Shown: positions 1-9,120, counted from the first letter of the stretch. The stretch: DNA of 19,948 nucleotides from Candidatus Gastranaerophilales bacterium (GCA_900766355.1 CAAFVD010000040.1:1-19948), one strand, 5' to 3'. Made by a program: numbers and translations. Notes: a model not told the origin generated them from the letters alone.

Positions 1-324
1 AGTGAAGAAGCCATCAAAGGCAAAAGAGCTGAAAAAGAAAAAGAACTAGGCGAATTTCCCGATAACGCCATGACCTACATGCAGCTAGACCGTGACGCCA
101 AAATCAAACAGCAGATATATACCAGCCTCGTCAACCAGTGCGAACAGGACAAAATCCAGGAAGCCATGGAAAGCATGGATATACAGGTAATTGACCCAGC
201 AGACTTGCCGGATGTTGATAAACCCGTAGCCCCGAAAAAGAAGTTAATTGTAGCTATTGGATTGGTGTTAGGTTGCCTCATAGCGTTTGGCTATAGCTTG
301 GTGGTTTATAAAAAGGAAAATTAG
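1..324 (+). CDS. Wzz-like polysaccharide chain-length determinant, C-terminal end (partial)
   Basis: The reading frame is open from the first base of the window, so the gene starts upstream; about 107 codons are visible. The first part is charged and probably helical. It is followed by a proline-rich stretch (DPADLPDVDKP, then APKKK) and one hydrophobic segment (about 20 residues from LIVAIGLVLG) before a short basic tail ending YKKEN. A proline-rich segment directly before a C-terminal membrane helix is typical of Wzz/GNVR-domain proteins. These sit in the inner membrane and set the length of O-antigen or exopolysaccharide chains. There is no sign of a C-terminal tyrosine kinase domain. Its place at the head of a glycosyltransferase cluster fits. 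The N-terminal membrane helix and most of the periplasmic domain lie outside the window, so subfamily cannot be assigned. Confidence 0.8.
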   Translation, partial: SEEAIKGKRAEKEKELGEFPDNAMTYMQLDRDAKIKQQIYTSLVNQCEQDKIQEAMESMDIQVIDPADLPDVDKPVAPKKKLIVAIGLVLGCLIAFGYSLVVYKKEN

Positions 325-384
325 AAGATATCACTACAAATTTAGTATGGTAAGTTAATTATTGGCTGTATAGGAAGTAAAAAA

Positions 385-1617
385 ATGAATATATGTATGT
401 TGACAAGCTTTTTTTTACCTACCATAGGTGGGGTTGAAAATCATGTATATCAGTTGTCTAAGGAATTGCAAGAAGCTGGTCATAATGTGACAGTTGTACA
501 TACGTGTTTTGACATTGAATCTAATGGTGCAAAAACAAAGATCGAATACATTGATAATATTGAAGTCCATAGAATTTATATAGGTATTATGAAATTCAAA
601 CTATCAATACCATTTCTATCTAATATTAATAATTATATTAATGGTTTTTTTAGAAAAATTCGTCCAATTATGTACAGTGGCAAGATTGCGAAATATATAT
701 TAAAACTTAATGAAACAAAGAAATTTGATATTATTCATCAACACGATTTTATATCAAATATATTTACTACCAAGCGGTTAAGTAAGTACAAACCGATAGT
801 GTTGACGAATCATACCGGTGAATACTTGCTTTTAGAAAAATATAAAATTACTAGATTGATTATACCAAATCTATTAAATCATTTGAGTTATTTAATTGGA
901 CCGAGTAAGGATTTAGCTGATGTTAAATGTATGAAAAAAAATGCTAGCTATATAACTAATGGATGTGATATTAATGCATTTTATCCGTTAGTAGGCAAGG
1001 CTATAGAAGAAAAGAAAATAGAGTTAAATATACCATGCAATAAAAAAATTGTATTGTGTGCAAGAAGATGGGCACCAACAAAAGGTGTTATATATTTGGT
1101 TAAAGCAATTAATGGGATAATTGCCAATCATCCGGATACATTGTTTTTGCTTTCTGGTAATAATTATTATGGCTATCCTGATTATGTTAAGTCAGTTATG
1201 GATATAATTGAAAGTAATGATATAGCCAACAATATTATCCTACTTGGTGATATTCCATATAATAAAATGGCTGCATATGATCAAATAGCAGATATTGTAG
1301 TATTACCATCTTTATTAGAGGCAACTAGCTTATCGGGGTTAGAAGCGATGAGTTGTGGAAAAGCTTTAATAGGAACAGATGTTGGTGGTATACCAGAAAT
1401 TATTGATGATGGAAAAACAGGTATTTTAGTTTCTAAATGTGATTCAGATGAATTAGCTAAAGCAATAGATTATTTATTGGAAAATGATGATGTTAGAGAG
1501 CGGATGGGATTTGAAGCACGAAAAAAAATTGAACTGAGATTTTCTTGGCATGTGATAGCAAGAGAGACTGAAAAAATTTATGATAAAATTTTGCAGAGTA
1601 AATCATTTATAAATTAA
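385..1617 (+). CDS. GT4 family glycosyltransferase
   Basis: This 410-residue protein has the GT-B layout of family GT4. The N-terminal acceptor domain opens with MNICMLTSFFLPTIGGVENH, a glycine-rich loop typical of the family. The C-terminal domain holds the nucleotide-sugar site with the EX7E motif (E312 and E320 in EATSLSGLEAM) followed by GTDVGGIPEII. It should transfer a sugar from a nucleotide donor to a growing lipid-linked glycan on the cytoplasmic face; donor and acceptor cannot be read from sequence. The start is supported by AGGAAG at 372-377, eight bases before the ATG. A run of eight T (409-416) lies in codons 9-11 but is in frame. The gene is very AT-rich, like those at 3496-9089. 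A 318-bp gap separates it from gmhA. Confidence 0.9.
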   Translation: MNICMLTSFFLPTIGGVENHVYQLSKELQEAGHNVTVVHTCFDIESNGAKTKIEYIDNIEVHRIYIGIMKFKLSIPFLSNINNYINGFFRKIRPIMYSGKIAKYILKLNETKKFDIIHQHDFISNIFTTKRLSKYKPIVLTNHTGEYLLLEKYKITRLIIPNLLNHLSYLIGPSKDLADVKCMKKNASYITNGCDINAFYPLVGKAIEEKKIELNIPCNKKIVLCARRWAPTKGVIYLVKAINGIIANHPDTLFLLSGNNYYGYPDYVKSVMDIIESNDIANNIILLGDIPYNKMAAYDQIADIVVLPSLLEATSLSGLEAMSCGKALIGTDVGGIPEIIDDGKTGILVSKCDSDELAKAIDYLLENDDVRERMGFEARKKIELRFSWHVIARETEKIYDKILQSKSFIN

Positions 1618-1935
1618 TAAAAATGAAATATTTTCATGGTGCTTTCGCATGTGTTGCCAGCTAATGTTTAGAAATACTTAAAAAATATTGAAACGCTACA
1701 GTATCGAACTTCTTAAAAAAGAAATATATAAATATTTCGATATACCACTGAATAAAATATCAGTAACTTATAATGAGATAGATTATATAAAAAATATTGA
1801 TAGAATAGATGTTTGTGGTAAAAATATGTTTTCGCTGTTAGCAGTTTAAATCCATCGAAAAATTTAAATTAGTACTAAAGGTAGCCAAAAATTGCCGGCA
1901 ATATTATTTAATTAATCAATAAGGGGATATGAACA
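1618..1935 (+). other. 318-bp gap with possible decayed gene
   Basis: No intact gene is visible. A 53-codon frame (TTG at 1688-1690 to TAA at 1847-1849) would encode a lysine- and isoleucine-rich peptide including YKYFDIPLNKISVTYNEIDY, which reads like real protein. Just upstream in another frame, about 1635-1667, is MVLSHVLPANV, followed by a stop and then KYLKNIETLQYRTS. Together these could be remnants of one gene broken by small indels and stop codons. I cannot name the family. A 12-bp perfect palindrome (ATTGCCGGCAAT, 1891-1902) lies 33 bases before gmhA; it has no T-run and is not a convincing terminator. The base of the gap carries the gmhA ribosome binding site. No clear -35/-10 promoter was recognised. 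Confidence 0.35.
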
Positions 1936-2499
1936 ATGGATTTAAAAAAACGAATGCAAGAACATCAAGTAGCAGTAAATGGACTGATAAATGATCCAGC
2001 TAAGTTAGCTGTTATCAAAAAAATGGCAGAAATTTGTAAGACAGCAATACAGTATGATCATAAAATTTTGCTTTGTGGTAATGGTGGCAGTGCAGCTGAT
2101 AGTCAACATATAGCCGCTGAATTTGTAGGGCGTTTTGTAAAAGAGCGTTGCGGACTTCCTGCGATTGCACTTACAACAGATACATCTATACTCACTGCAA
2201 TCGGTAATGATTATGGTTATAATGAAGTTTTTCGTCGTCAGGTAGAGGCGCTAGGGCGAAAGGGTGATGTTTTGATAGGAATATCAACATCGGGCAATAG
2301 CGTTAATGTAGTAAAAGCATTTGAGCAGGCAGTAAAACAGGGGATTACTACGTTAGCATTTACTGGCGCTAAAGAAAGTAAAATGAGTGAACTTGCTGAT
2401 GTGACTATACGTGTACCAGCACCAGTAACTGCGAGAGTACAGGAATGTCACATAATGATTGGTCATATAATTTGTGAAGCCGTAGATGAGGATTATTAA
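1936..2499 (+). CDS. gmhA: D-sedoheptulose-7-phosphate isomerase (phosphoheptose isomerase)
   Basis: GmhA converts sedoheptulose 7-phosphate to D-glycero-D-manno-heptose 7-phosphate, the first step towards the ADP-heptose used in LPS cores. The protein has 187 residues, the usual length, and is a single SIS domain. Visible signatures are CGNGGSAADSQHIAAEF at 47-63, STSGNS at 117-122 and RVQECHIMIGHIICE near the C-terminus. Residues H58, E62, Q169 and H177 align by spacing with the zinc and catalytic residues His61, Glu65, Gln172 and His180 of the E. coli enzyme. AAGGGG at 1921-1926 precedes the ATG at good spacing. The next gene encodes the following pathway enzyme. Base composition is less AT-rich than the glycosyltransferase genes on either side. 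Confidence 0.96.
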   Translation: MDLKKRMQEHQVAVNGLINDPAKLAVIKKMAEICKTAIQYDHKILLCGNGGSAADSQHIAAEFVGRFVKERCGLPAIALTTDTSILTAIGNDYGYNEVFRRQVEALGRKGDVLIGISTSGNSVNVVKAFEQAVKQGITTLAFTGAKESKMSELADVTIRVPAPVTARVQECHIMIGHIICEAVDEDY

Positions 2500-2500
2500 T

Positions 2501-3499
2501 ATGAATTCAAATTTGAAGCAGTCGATAAAGGAATTCTTAAATGAAAAGGTGAAAAATTGCCGAGTTTTAGTAGTGGGAGATGTTATGCTTGATCGCTATT
2601 TTTACGGCAAAGTGACAAGAATTTCTCCCGAGGCTCCAGTACCAGTAAATCTTATTAATGAAAAGAAGAATACGCTTGGTGGAGCTGGTAATGTTGCACA
2701 TAATTTGGCTCGGTTAGGCTGTCAAGTATATTTAACAGGATTGCTGGCAGATGATCATCATGGTCGTTTATTAATAAATAAAATGAGAAAGGTTGGTATA
2801 AATACAGATGGTGTAATTGTTGGACGTAATTACACAACTACTAAGGTTAGAATATTAGGTGGTCATCAACAAATGATGCGGCTTGATTTTGAAGAAACAG
2901 AGGCACCAACGTTAAAAAAAGCTCAGGAGATGTTGTCATATGTTGAACAACGTTTGCAATCAGGGATTGACGTGATAATAATATCTGATTATGGCAAAGG
3001 CGTGTGCACAGAAAATATTTGTCAAAATATAATTAAATTGGCTCATGAAAGCAAAATTAAAGTATTGGTAGATCCTAAAGGAAATGCTTGGAGCAAGTAT
3101 ATTAATGCTGATTATATTACGCCTAATGTTAAAGAAACTGGGATTGTTATAGGTGAAGAAATACCTAATAAGATTGAAAGTTTGCGAAAAGCAGCGAATA
3201 AAATAGCTAATGATTATAGTATAAAAAATGTAGTGATAACTAGATCAGAAAAAGGGATAAGTATATTTAGTAAAGATAAAGAATTTTATGCGTCTACTGT
3301 TGCACAAGAAGTGTTTGATGTATCAGGGGCAGGTGATACGGTAATATCGGTGCTTGCAGCTGGTATTGCTGGTCATATGGATGTAGAAAAAGCCATGAAA
3401 ATGGCTAATATAGCTGCTGGTGTAGAAGTTAGAAAACTGGGAACGTATGCTGTTTCAAATAATGAAATTATTTTAGATTTATTTGGTGGTGAAAAATGA
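2501..3499 (+). CDS. rfaE1: D-glycero-beta-D-manno-heptose-7-phosphate kinase (HldE domain I only)
   Basis: This PfkB/ribokinase-family kinase phosphorylates heptose 7-phosphate at C1 to give the beta-1,7-bisphosphate of the ADP-heptose route (also called HldA or RfaE domain I). Visible motifs are GDVMLDRY near the N-terminus, GGAGNVAHNLARLG, and the catalytic loop DVSGAGDTVIS with D279 as the likely base. The protein has 332 residues and ends after the kinase domain, so the adenylyltransferase half of fused HldE enzymes is missing and must be encoded elsewhere. No gmhB or hldD is in the window either. I prefer the ATG at 2501, just after the gmhA stop, because GAGG at 2489-2492 is well spaced for it. 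The upstream in-frame ATG at 2486 would overlap gmhA by 14 bases. Confidence 0.93.
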   Translation: MNSNLKQSIKEFLNEKVKNCRVLVVGDVMLDRYFYGKVTRISPEAPVPVNLINEKKNTLGGAGNVAHNLARLGCQVYLTGLLADDHHGRLLINKMRKVGINTDGVIVGRNYTTTKVRILGGHQQMMRLDFEETEAPTLKKAQEMLSYVEQRLQSGIDVIIISDYGKGVCTENICQNIIKLAHESKIKVLVDPKGNAWSKYINADYITPNVKETGIVIGEEIPNKIESLRKAANKIANDYSIKNVVITRSEKGISIFSKDKEFYASTVAQEVFDVSGAGDTVISVLAAGIAGHMDVEKAMKMANIAAGVEVRKLGTYAVSNNEIILDLFGGEK

Positions 3500-4647
3500 A
3501 CATATTAGTAGTTGCTGGTGAATATATTTATCCGCCCAATAATGGCGGACGAGTAGATATATGGAGTAGAATAAAAGTCTTATACGAATTAGGATATAAG
3601 ATAGATATAATATGTACAGTAAAACATGAACCTAATGATGTGGATATTGAACCAGTAAAAAAAATAGTTGAAAACATAGTGTTCGTTAAAAGGAAAAATA
3701 ATATATTAAATTTAGTAAGTAAATTGCCACTACAGGCTGTGTCAAGAAAGAGTCTTGTTTTTTACAAGTTAAAAAAACATTACGATATCGTATTACTGGA
3801 GGGGTTATACGTATCACAAATATTATATAATAAAAATTTAAACTATAAACATGTGATTATGCGAATGCATAATAATGAGGTGAAATATTTTAAAGAGCTC
3901 GGAATGAGCACGAATAATATTTTAAAAAAAATATATTATTATACCGAATCAGCTAAATTTAAAATTTATGAGAAAAAAATATTGCCAATTGTTAAAAATA
4001 TCATGTTCATATCGTATGATGAACAAAAATATTACAATTCAGTGTATAATTTGAATGATATATTCCTTCCTGCTGTTACAGAATTAAACTTTAAAAAACA
4101 AAAATTGACAGGTAGAACAGTTTTAATTTTGGGATCGCTTTTTATGAGTAATAACAGAGAAGGAATAATATGGTATTTGAGAAACATTCATCCAAAGTTA
4201 ATGAAAATAATTGATAACTATAGATTGATAATTGCTGGTAATAGTAGAAATGATGGAATAAAATGGTTAGATAAATATGTTAGGAATTATACTAATATAG
4301 TGATAAAAAAATCACCTACAAAGTTAGACGATATATATGCTCAATCTGCTGCATTTGTTAATCCTATGTTACACGGTGCAGGCGTTAAGTTGAAAACAAT
4401 AAATGCAGTCGTTAATGGATTGCCAGTGATAACAACAAGTGTTGGGAATGAAGGAACTGGATTAAAAGCAGGCGAATGTGTAGAAGTTAGTAATGATATT
4501 CATGGAATGGTAAAAGATATAACTAAAATATTGACAGATAAAAAGTTTGCTAATAAGTTGGCATCTAATGCTCAAAAGTATATATTAAAACAATATAATT
4601 ACAAAAATATTTTAAATGAATATATATTTAAGTTGATAGGAAAATGA
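3496..4647 (+). CDS. GT4-like glycosyltransferase
   Basis: The 383-residue protein opens with MNILVVAGEYIYPPNNGGRV, typical of the N-terminal Rossmann domain of GT-B enzymes. The C-terminal half has LIIAGNS (about 244-250), then GAGVKLKTINAVVNGLPVIT (294-313), matching the donor-binding region of the GT4/Glyco_trans_1_4 group. At the place where this group usually has the second conserved acidic residue (KTIEA) there is an asparagine, N303. The start ATG overlaps the stop of the kinase gene by four bases (ATGA), so the two are translationally coupled. Donor and acceptor are unknown. Because it directly follows the two heptose-pathway genes, a role in the same core or repeat unit is plausible, but that is inference. 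Confidence 0.85.
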   Translation: MNILVVAGEYIYPPNNGGRVDIWSRIKVLYELGYKIDIICTVKHEPNDVDIEPVKKIVENIVFVKRKNNILNLVSKLPLQAVSRKSLVFYKLKKHYDIVLLEGLYVSQILYNKNLNYKHVIMRMHNNEVKYFKELGMSTNNILKKIYYYTESAKFKIYEKKILPIVKNIMFISYDEQKYYNSVYNLNDIFLPAVTELNFKKQKLTGRTVLILGSLFMSNNREGIIWYLRNIHPKLMKIIDNYRLIIAGNSRNDGIKWLDKYVRNYTNIVIKKSPTKLDDIYAQSAAFVNPMLHGAGVKLKTINAVVNGLPVITTSVGNEGTGLKAGECVEVSNDIHGMVKDITKILTDKKFANKLASNAQKYILKQYNYKNILNEYIFKLIGK

Positions 4648-4651
4648 AGAT

Positions 4652-5713
4652 ATGGAAATATATTTCATATTAATAACAATTTGCATAACATGTTCTTTTT
4701 TTAGTCGTAAAAAATATTATTTAATAATATTCATATCTATGGGAATATTAGCTGCACTAAGAGCAAGCACGGTTGGTACAGATACATTTATGTATAATGG
4801 AATATATAATGGAGTTAATAGTGACCAATTTTCATGGGAATATTATGATAAAACATTAACAGAAATTGGCAATAGAATTTTAATGGTTATCGCATGTTAT
4901 ATATTCGATAATTCTCAAGGATACATTGCTATTTCATCGATAATAATGTTTAGCATGTTTGGTGTGTTTTTTTACAAATGTTCAACTAATAAATACAAAT
5001 TTGTATTACCAATGTTGTTTATTGGATTAAATTATTATGCTTTTTCTATGAATGGTATGAGACAAAGTATTGGGATTTCTATTGGTTTATTTAGTTATCT
5101 TTATATAAAAAAGCGTTTATATGTTAAGTCTTGCATCCCTATATTAATAGGAAGTTTATTTCATTTAAGTACTTTATTATTTGCGGCTTATATTCCAATG
5201 ATAATATTATTAAGAAAAATTAAAAATATATATAAAAATAATGTAAAATGTTTGATTGTTTTTTGTTTAATTGAAGTTGTAGGTATATATTACATGTATC
5301 ATCTATTTCTAGGGAATGCGTTAATATTGGGAGAAAAATATGCTGAATATGCTGTTAATCAATTTAGCTATGCTACAGGTGGTGGATTGTCTATGATAGC
5401 GATCTGTATAATAATTTGTACAGTATGCTATTTGATAGAAAAAAATAATGATGAAGCATTAATTCTTTCTTTTTATACAATGCAATATGTGATATTTTCC
5501 GTAGCTACATCTATGATGATGGCGATTATTTATCGAGTTACAGTTATGTTTTATCCTTTTGTGTTCTTGCTTGTATACAACTATATATCTAGTCAAAATA
5601 ATCAAATGCTAAAAGTGTTTTTACTTGTTGTTTGTATATTAATGTCGTTTTTGAATTTATATTATCACATGCCAGAAGATGTAATACCGTATAGAGTTTT
5701 TTTTGAGGTGTAG
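4652..5713 (+). CDS. EpsG-family / Wzy-like polysaccharide polymerase, integral membrane
   Basis: The 353-residue protein is almost entirely hydrophobic, with roughly nine to ten membrane spans and short polar loops. The segment LAALRASTVGTDTFMYNGIY (residues 34-53) matches the pattern R(S)xxVGxDTxxY, common near the N-terminus of EpsG-family proteins. MNGMRQSIGISIGLFSYLYI, in the second quarter, is also typical of that family. These proteins are thought to polymerise repeat units on the outer face of the inner membrane, working with a Wzx flippase (here at 16936) and a Wzz protein (here at 1-324). It begins four bases after the preceding gene with only a weak AGG upstream, suggesting coupling. 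Its last codons include T8 (5697-5704). Assignment as a polymerase is by family resemblance and context. Confidence 0.8.
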   Translation: MEIYFILITICITCSFFSRKKYYLIIFISMGILAALRASTVGTDTFMYNGIYNGVNSDQFSWEYYDKTLTEIGNRILMVIACYIFDNSQGYIAISSIIMFSMFGVFFYKCSTNKYKFVLPMLFIGLNYYAFSMNGMRQSIGISIGLFSYLYIKKRLYVKSCIPILIGSLFHLSTLLFAAYIPMIILLRKIKNIYKNNVKCLIVFCLIEVVGIYYMYHLFLGNALILGEKYAEYAVNQFSYATGGGLSMIAICIIICTVCYLIEKNNDEALILSFYTMQYVIFSVATSMMMAIIYRVTVMFYPFVFLLVYNYISSQNNQMLKVFLLVVCILMSFLNLYYHMPEDVIPYRVFFEV

Positions 5714-5714
5714 T

Positions 5715-7034
5715 ATGATTAAAGCATTTCTAAGAAGGGTTGCATTTGACTATATAGATAAATTACCAGCTGTTATTTCAAATGTTTTTGCAAATTTTAT
5801 AGTCAAAACGCAAAGTAGTTATTTTATAAATGAGTTAAAATTACTAAATAAATACATAGAAAATAATATAGAAAATAATGATGAAGATTTATATGATGTG
5901 AGAAATATATTAATAGTTAGATTAGATGCAATAGGCGATATTGTTTGGACAACTGCCTTCCTTCGTGAATTAAGAGCTAATTATAAAAATGCAAAAATTA
6001 ATTTAATTTTGAGACCTGTGGCAAAAAAAGTATTAGAAAATTGTCCATATATTAATAATATGTATACATATGATTGTTTGATAAATAATGTTGAAAAGAA
6101 AGAAAATTTCAAGTTATTAAAAGTAAGAGCTATGCTGTTTATGACAGAACATTTAAAAAAGATTGGTAAATATGATATGGTGTTTTTGCCACGTGAAGTA
6201 TTTATGAATAATGGTATTGAAAATCTGTATTTAGGAATTTTTAGTAATGCTCCAATAAGAGTGGGAAGAACATATTATACTAATGCATTAGAAAAGGCAA
6301 GGGCTAAATATATTGAACCATTATTTACTAATTTCACCAAATTAAAAAATCCTAAACATGAAACATTGCAAATATTAGATGAGTTAAACACTGTCAATAA
6401 AAAAATTAAAAATGATAATTTGGAACTTTGGATGACTGATAAGGAAGTTGCATATGCAAGAAAATTGATTAATAACAAAGGAATAAAAGCTAATTCATAT
6501 AATATTATTATAGGCTTATATGGAAGTTCTCCCAATAGGTCGTGGAAGTCAGAAAATTATTTACAATTAACTAATAGATTAAAATCATATAATGGCAATG
6601 AAATAAAATATATTCTAGTTGGAGATAGAAAAATTAGTCAAAAAATAAATTTTCCGAATAATGTTATTGATATTTCAGGGCAGACTAGTTTACGAGAAGT
6701 AATCGCAATAATATCAATAGCAGATATGTATGTTGGGTCTGATACGGGATTAATGCATATTGCTACAGCATTTAAATTACCTGTTGTGGAGATTAGTGCA
6801 CATTTAAAAAACGGAAGAATAATGGATAGTGGCTCACCAGTTTTAGTTGGACCATGGAAAGTGCCAAGTGAAATATTAGAGCCAGCATATGGCAAGGATG
6901 GGTGTGTTGGCTGGTGTACAAAAAATTATTCACATTGTATAAATCAGATATCGGTAAATAGTGTTATCAAGGCCGTATGTAATCTATTAGAAAGGACAAA
7001 TAATGGATATAACTGTCATAGTGCCAGTATATAA
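5715..7034 (+). CDS. GT9 family (ADP-heptose:LPS-type) heptosyltransferase
   Basis: Residues 65-90 (ILIVRLDAIGDIVWTTAFLR) are the N-terminal signature of family GT9, and SDTGLMHIA (342-350) is its conserved donor-site motif. GSSPNRSWKSENY lies between them. With 439 residues it is longer than classic WaaC/WaaF (about 320-350) because of an N-terminal extension of about 60 residues and a C-terminal Cys-rich tail (GCVGWCTKNYSHC). The gmhA and heptose kinase genes nearby support ADP-heptose as donor, though GT9 enzymes can use other sugars. I chose the ATG at 5715 because GAGGTG (5705-5710) fits it; an in-frame TTG at 5703 has no such site. The start lies one base after the polymerase stop, and the end overlaps the next gene by 32 bases. 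Confidence 0.88.
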   Translation: MIKAFLRRVAFDYIDKLPAVISNVFANFIVKTQSSYFINELKLLNKYIENNIENNDEDLYDVRNILIVRLDAIGDIVWTTAFLRELRANYKNAKINLILRPVAKKVLENCPYINNMYTYDCLINNVEKKENFKLLKVRAMLFMTEHLKKIGKYDMVFLPREVFMNNGIENLYLGIFSNAPIRVGRTYYTNALEKARAKYIEPLFTNFTKLKNPKHETLQILDELNTVNKKIKNDNLELWMTDKEVAYARKLINNKGIKANSYNIIIGLYGSSPNRSWKSENYLQLTNRLKSYNGNEIKYILVGDRKISQKINFPNNVIDISGQTSLREVIAIISIADMYVGSDTGLMHIATAFKLPVVEISAHLKNGRIMDSGSPVLVGPWKVPSEILEPAYGKDGCVGWCTKNYSHCINQISVNSVIKAVCNLLERTNNGYNCHSASI

Positions 7035-7977
7035 TGTTGAAAAGTATATTGAAAAATGTATTGAATCATTAAAAATACAAAAAACGACATGTTGTTATGA
7101 GATAATTATAGTGGACGATGGTTCAACGGATGCGTCATCTAATATAGTTGATAAATATAAGTGTGATAATGTAACTATTATTCATACTAAAAATAGAGGA
7201 GTAAGTGCTGCGAGAAATACTGGTATAAATAAAGCTACAGGTGAATATATAACTTTTGTGGATGGGGATGATTATGTATCACAAAACTATTTGGAGTCAT
7301 TATATTGTCAAATAAAAAATGATAATGCAGAGTTTAGCATACAAAGATATAACACAATATATCCCAATTACTATACTAAACAAGCTGAAGTATTTAATCT
7401 TTTAAAAGAAAGTACAGATGGTATAAATTATATAGATTATCATATATTAAATGGTGGAGACACATCATGTTATGCAAAAATATATAAAACAGAATTTTTG
7501 AATAAATACAATATAAGATTCCCAGAGAATATTACAAATTTAGAGGATATGTATTTTCTGTTTTATGCTTCCATTTATGCCAATAAAATTACTTATAAAA
7601 ATAATTCTAATTATTGGAGAATAGCTAGATATGATGGAGTGTCATTTTCAAAATTTAACAAAAAAAAATTATCAGCTATCAAAGTTTTTCAACAAATTGA
7701 ATTAAAACTTGTGGAGATAAATGCTGCTGATAAATTAATAATGAAAACTAAGGCGATGAGTTATCATAATATTATTTATTTTATGCTTGAAATGGATGTT
7801 AATTCGATAGAATATAAATCATTAAGAAATAAAGTGTCAACAATTAAATATTGGTCAAATAAATATGTTAATAAAAAGGATATCATAAAGTACTTAATCT
7901 TGATTTTGTTACCAAATTTTTCACATTATATGTATACAATTTATAAAAAAAGGATCATTATGAAATGGAAAAAATAA
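7003..7977 (+). CDS. GT2 family glycosyltransferase
   Basis: The N-terminal 110 residues form a GT-A fold of family GT2: MDITVIVPVYNVEKYIEKCI at the start, VDDGSTD at 37-43 for nucleotide binding, GVSAARNTGINKATGEY at 66-82, and FVDGDDY at 85-91 holding the metal-binding DxD. NLEDMYFLFYAS further on contains the usual ED catalytic-base motif. Total length 324 residues is normal. It is a cytoplasmic enzyme that adds one sugar to the lipid-linked intermediate; the sugar cannot be told. The gene overlaps the heptosyltransferase gene by 32 bases and the following gene by 13, so all three are likely co-translated. A run of nine A (7660-7668) lies in frame within a lysine stretch. Confidence 0.92.
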   Translation: MDITVIVPVYNVEKYIEKCIESLKIQKTTCCYEIIIVDDGSTDASSNIVDKYKCDNVTIIHTKNRGVSAARNTGINKATGEYITFVDGDDYVSQNYLESLYCQIKNDNAEFSIQRYNTIYPNYYTKQAEVFNLLKESTDGINYIDYHILNGGDTSCYAKIYKTEFLNKYNIRFPENITNLEDMYFLFYASIYANKITYKNNSNYWRIARYDGVSFSKFNKKKLSAIKVFQQIELKLVEINAADKLIMKTKAMSYHNIIYFMLEMDVNSIEYKSLRNKVSTIKYWSNKYVNKKDIIKYLILILLPNFSHYMYTIYKKRIIMKWKK

Positions 7978-9089
7978 ATATTTTATGGATTAATAATATT
8001 CCATCACCATATAGAGTTGAATTTTGGAATTTATTATCGGAGTATTGCAATCTTACAGTGATATATGAGAATGCTTTTGACACTAATAGAGATGATTCTT
8101 GGAAGAAAGAAAGAACAGTTAAATATAAAGAAATTTATTTAAACGCTAATATTCGCATAAGAGGTTCAGATAGTTTTGCACCTTCAATAATAAAATATTT
8201 GTTTTTATATAAATATGATTATGTGGTTATAGGTTCTCATGGCAGTCCAACTCAACGGTTAGCAATAGTGTTTATGCGATTAATAGGAAAAAAATTTATA
8301 TTTAATTTAGATGGGGAAAATTTTGTTAGAATCAAAAATGATAGTTGGATTAAAAAACTATTAAAAAAACATCTTATATTTCGAGGTGCAGTGGCATATT
8401 TGACAACAGGAGATATGTCGAAAAAATGTTTGCAAAGTTATGGTATTAATGAAAACTTAATTAAGATATATCCATTTTCATCAATCCATAATGAAGATGT
8501 AGTGAAGAATATTACAGAAGAAGAAATTAGAAATATCTATAAAAAAAGAATAGGTGTTAATAAAAAATATTTAGTTTTGGCAGTCGGTTCTGTTGTGCAT
8601 AATAAAGGATTCGATTTGTTAGTAAAATATCAACAGTTTTTTACGAATGATGTTTGTGTATGTATTGTTGGTGGCAATATTAATAGTGAATGTGCAAAAT
8701 TATTACAAGAGTATGATTCTAAAACTGAATTTAAATTCATTCCATTCAAGACAAAAGATAAACTTAAGGAATATTTTTTAGCGGCCGATGTTTTTACGTT
8801 ACCAACTAGAATGGATAGCTGGGGATTAGTTATTAATGAGGCTTGCGCATATGGATTACCAATAGTTACAACTAATTGTTGTAATGCTGGCTTGGAAATG
8901 GTGAAGAATGATGTCAATGGTTATGTAGTCAATATAAATATACCAGAAAATATAATAAAAAAAATAAATATAATTTTAAAAGATGATAGATTAAACAGAG
9001 AAATGAGGAAAAACTCATTATTAATGGCAAAAAAATATACTATTGAAACAATGACCAGTGTTAATGCTGATATATTAGAGCATATATAA
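7965..9089 (+). CDS. GT4 family glycosyltransferase
   Basis: The 374-residue protein starts MEKINILWINNIPSPYRVEF, the pattern of a GT4 subgroup with the N-terminal motif NxPxPYR. The donor domain has VLAVGSVVHNKGFDLLV (204-220) and LPTRMDSWGLVINEACAYGL (279-298). In most relatives this last motif reads PTREDxWGLVxNEA; here the first glutamate is M283, while D284 and E292 remain in DX7E spacing. Whether activity is affected is unknown. The ATG lies inside the end of the GT2 gene (13-base overlap). It is the last gene of the very AT-rich block; base composition changes sharply at the next gene. Confidence 0.9.
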   Translation: MEKINILWINNIPSPYRVEFWNLLSEYCNLTVIYENAFDTNRDDSWKKERTVKYKEIYLNANIRIRGSDSFAPSIIKYLFLYKYDYVVIGSHGSPTQRLAIVFMRLIGKKFIFNLDGENFVRIKNDSWIKKLLKKHLIFRGAVAYLTTGDMSKKCLQSYGINENLIKIYPFSSIHNEDVVKNITEEEIRNIYKKRIGVNKKYLVLAVGSVVHNKGFDLLVKYQQFFTNDVCVCIVGGNINSECAKLLQEYDSKTEFKFIPFKTKDKLKEYFLAADVFTLPTRMDSWGLVINEACAYGLPIVTTNCCNAGLEMVKNDVNGYVVNINIPENIIKKINIILKDDRLNREMRKNSLLMAKKYTIETMTSVNADILEHI

Positions 9090-9120
9090 ATTAAATAAAT
9101 TTTATAAAAGCGGTGATTAT

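Noticed and set aside
409..416. T8 run near the 5' end of the first GT4 gene as a phase-variation site
   Set aside because: The frame is intact, and runs of seven to nine A or T are common in this AT-rich stretch (for example 5697-5704 and 7660-7668), so this one is not distinctive.
1891..1902. Palindrome ATTGCCGGCAAT as a terminator or operator
   Set aside because: A 12-base palindrome without loop or T-run is not a terminator, and no second copy or promoter nearby supports an operator.
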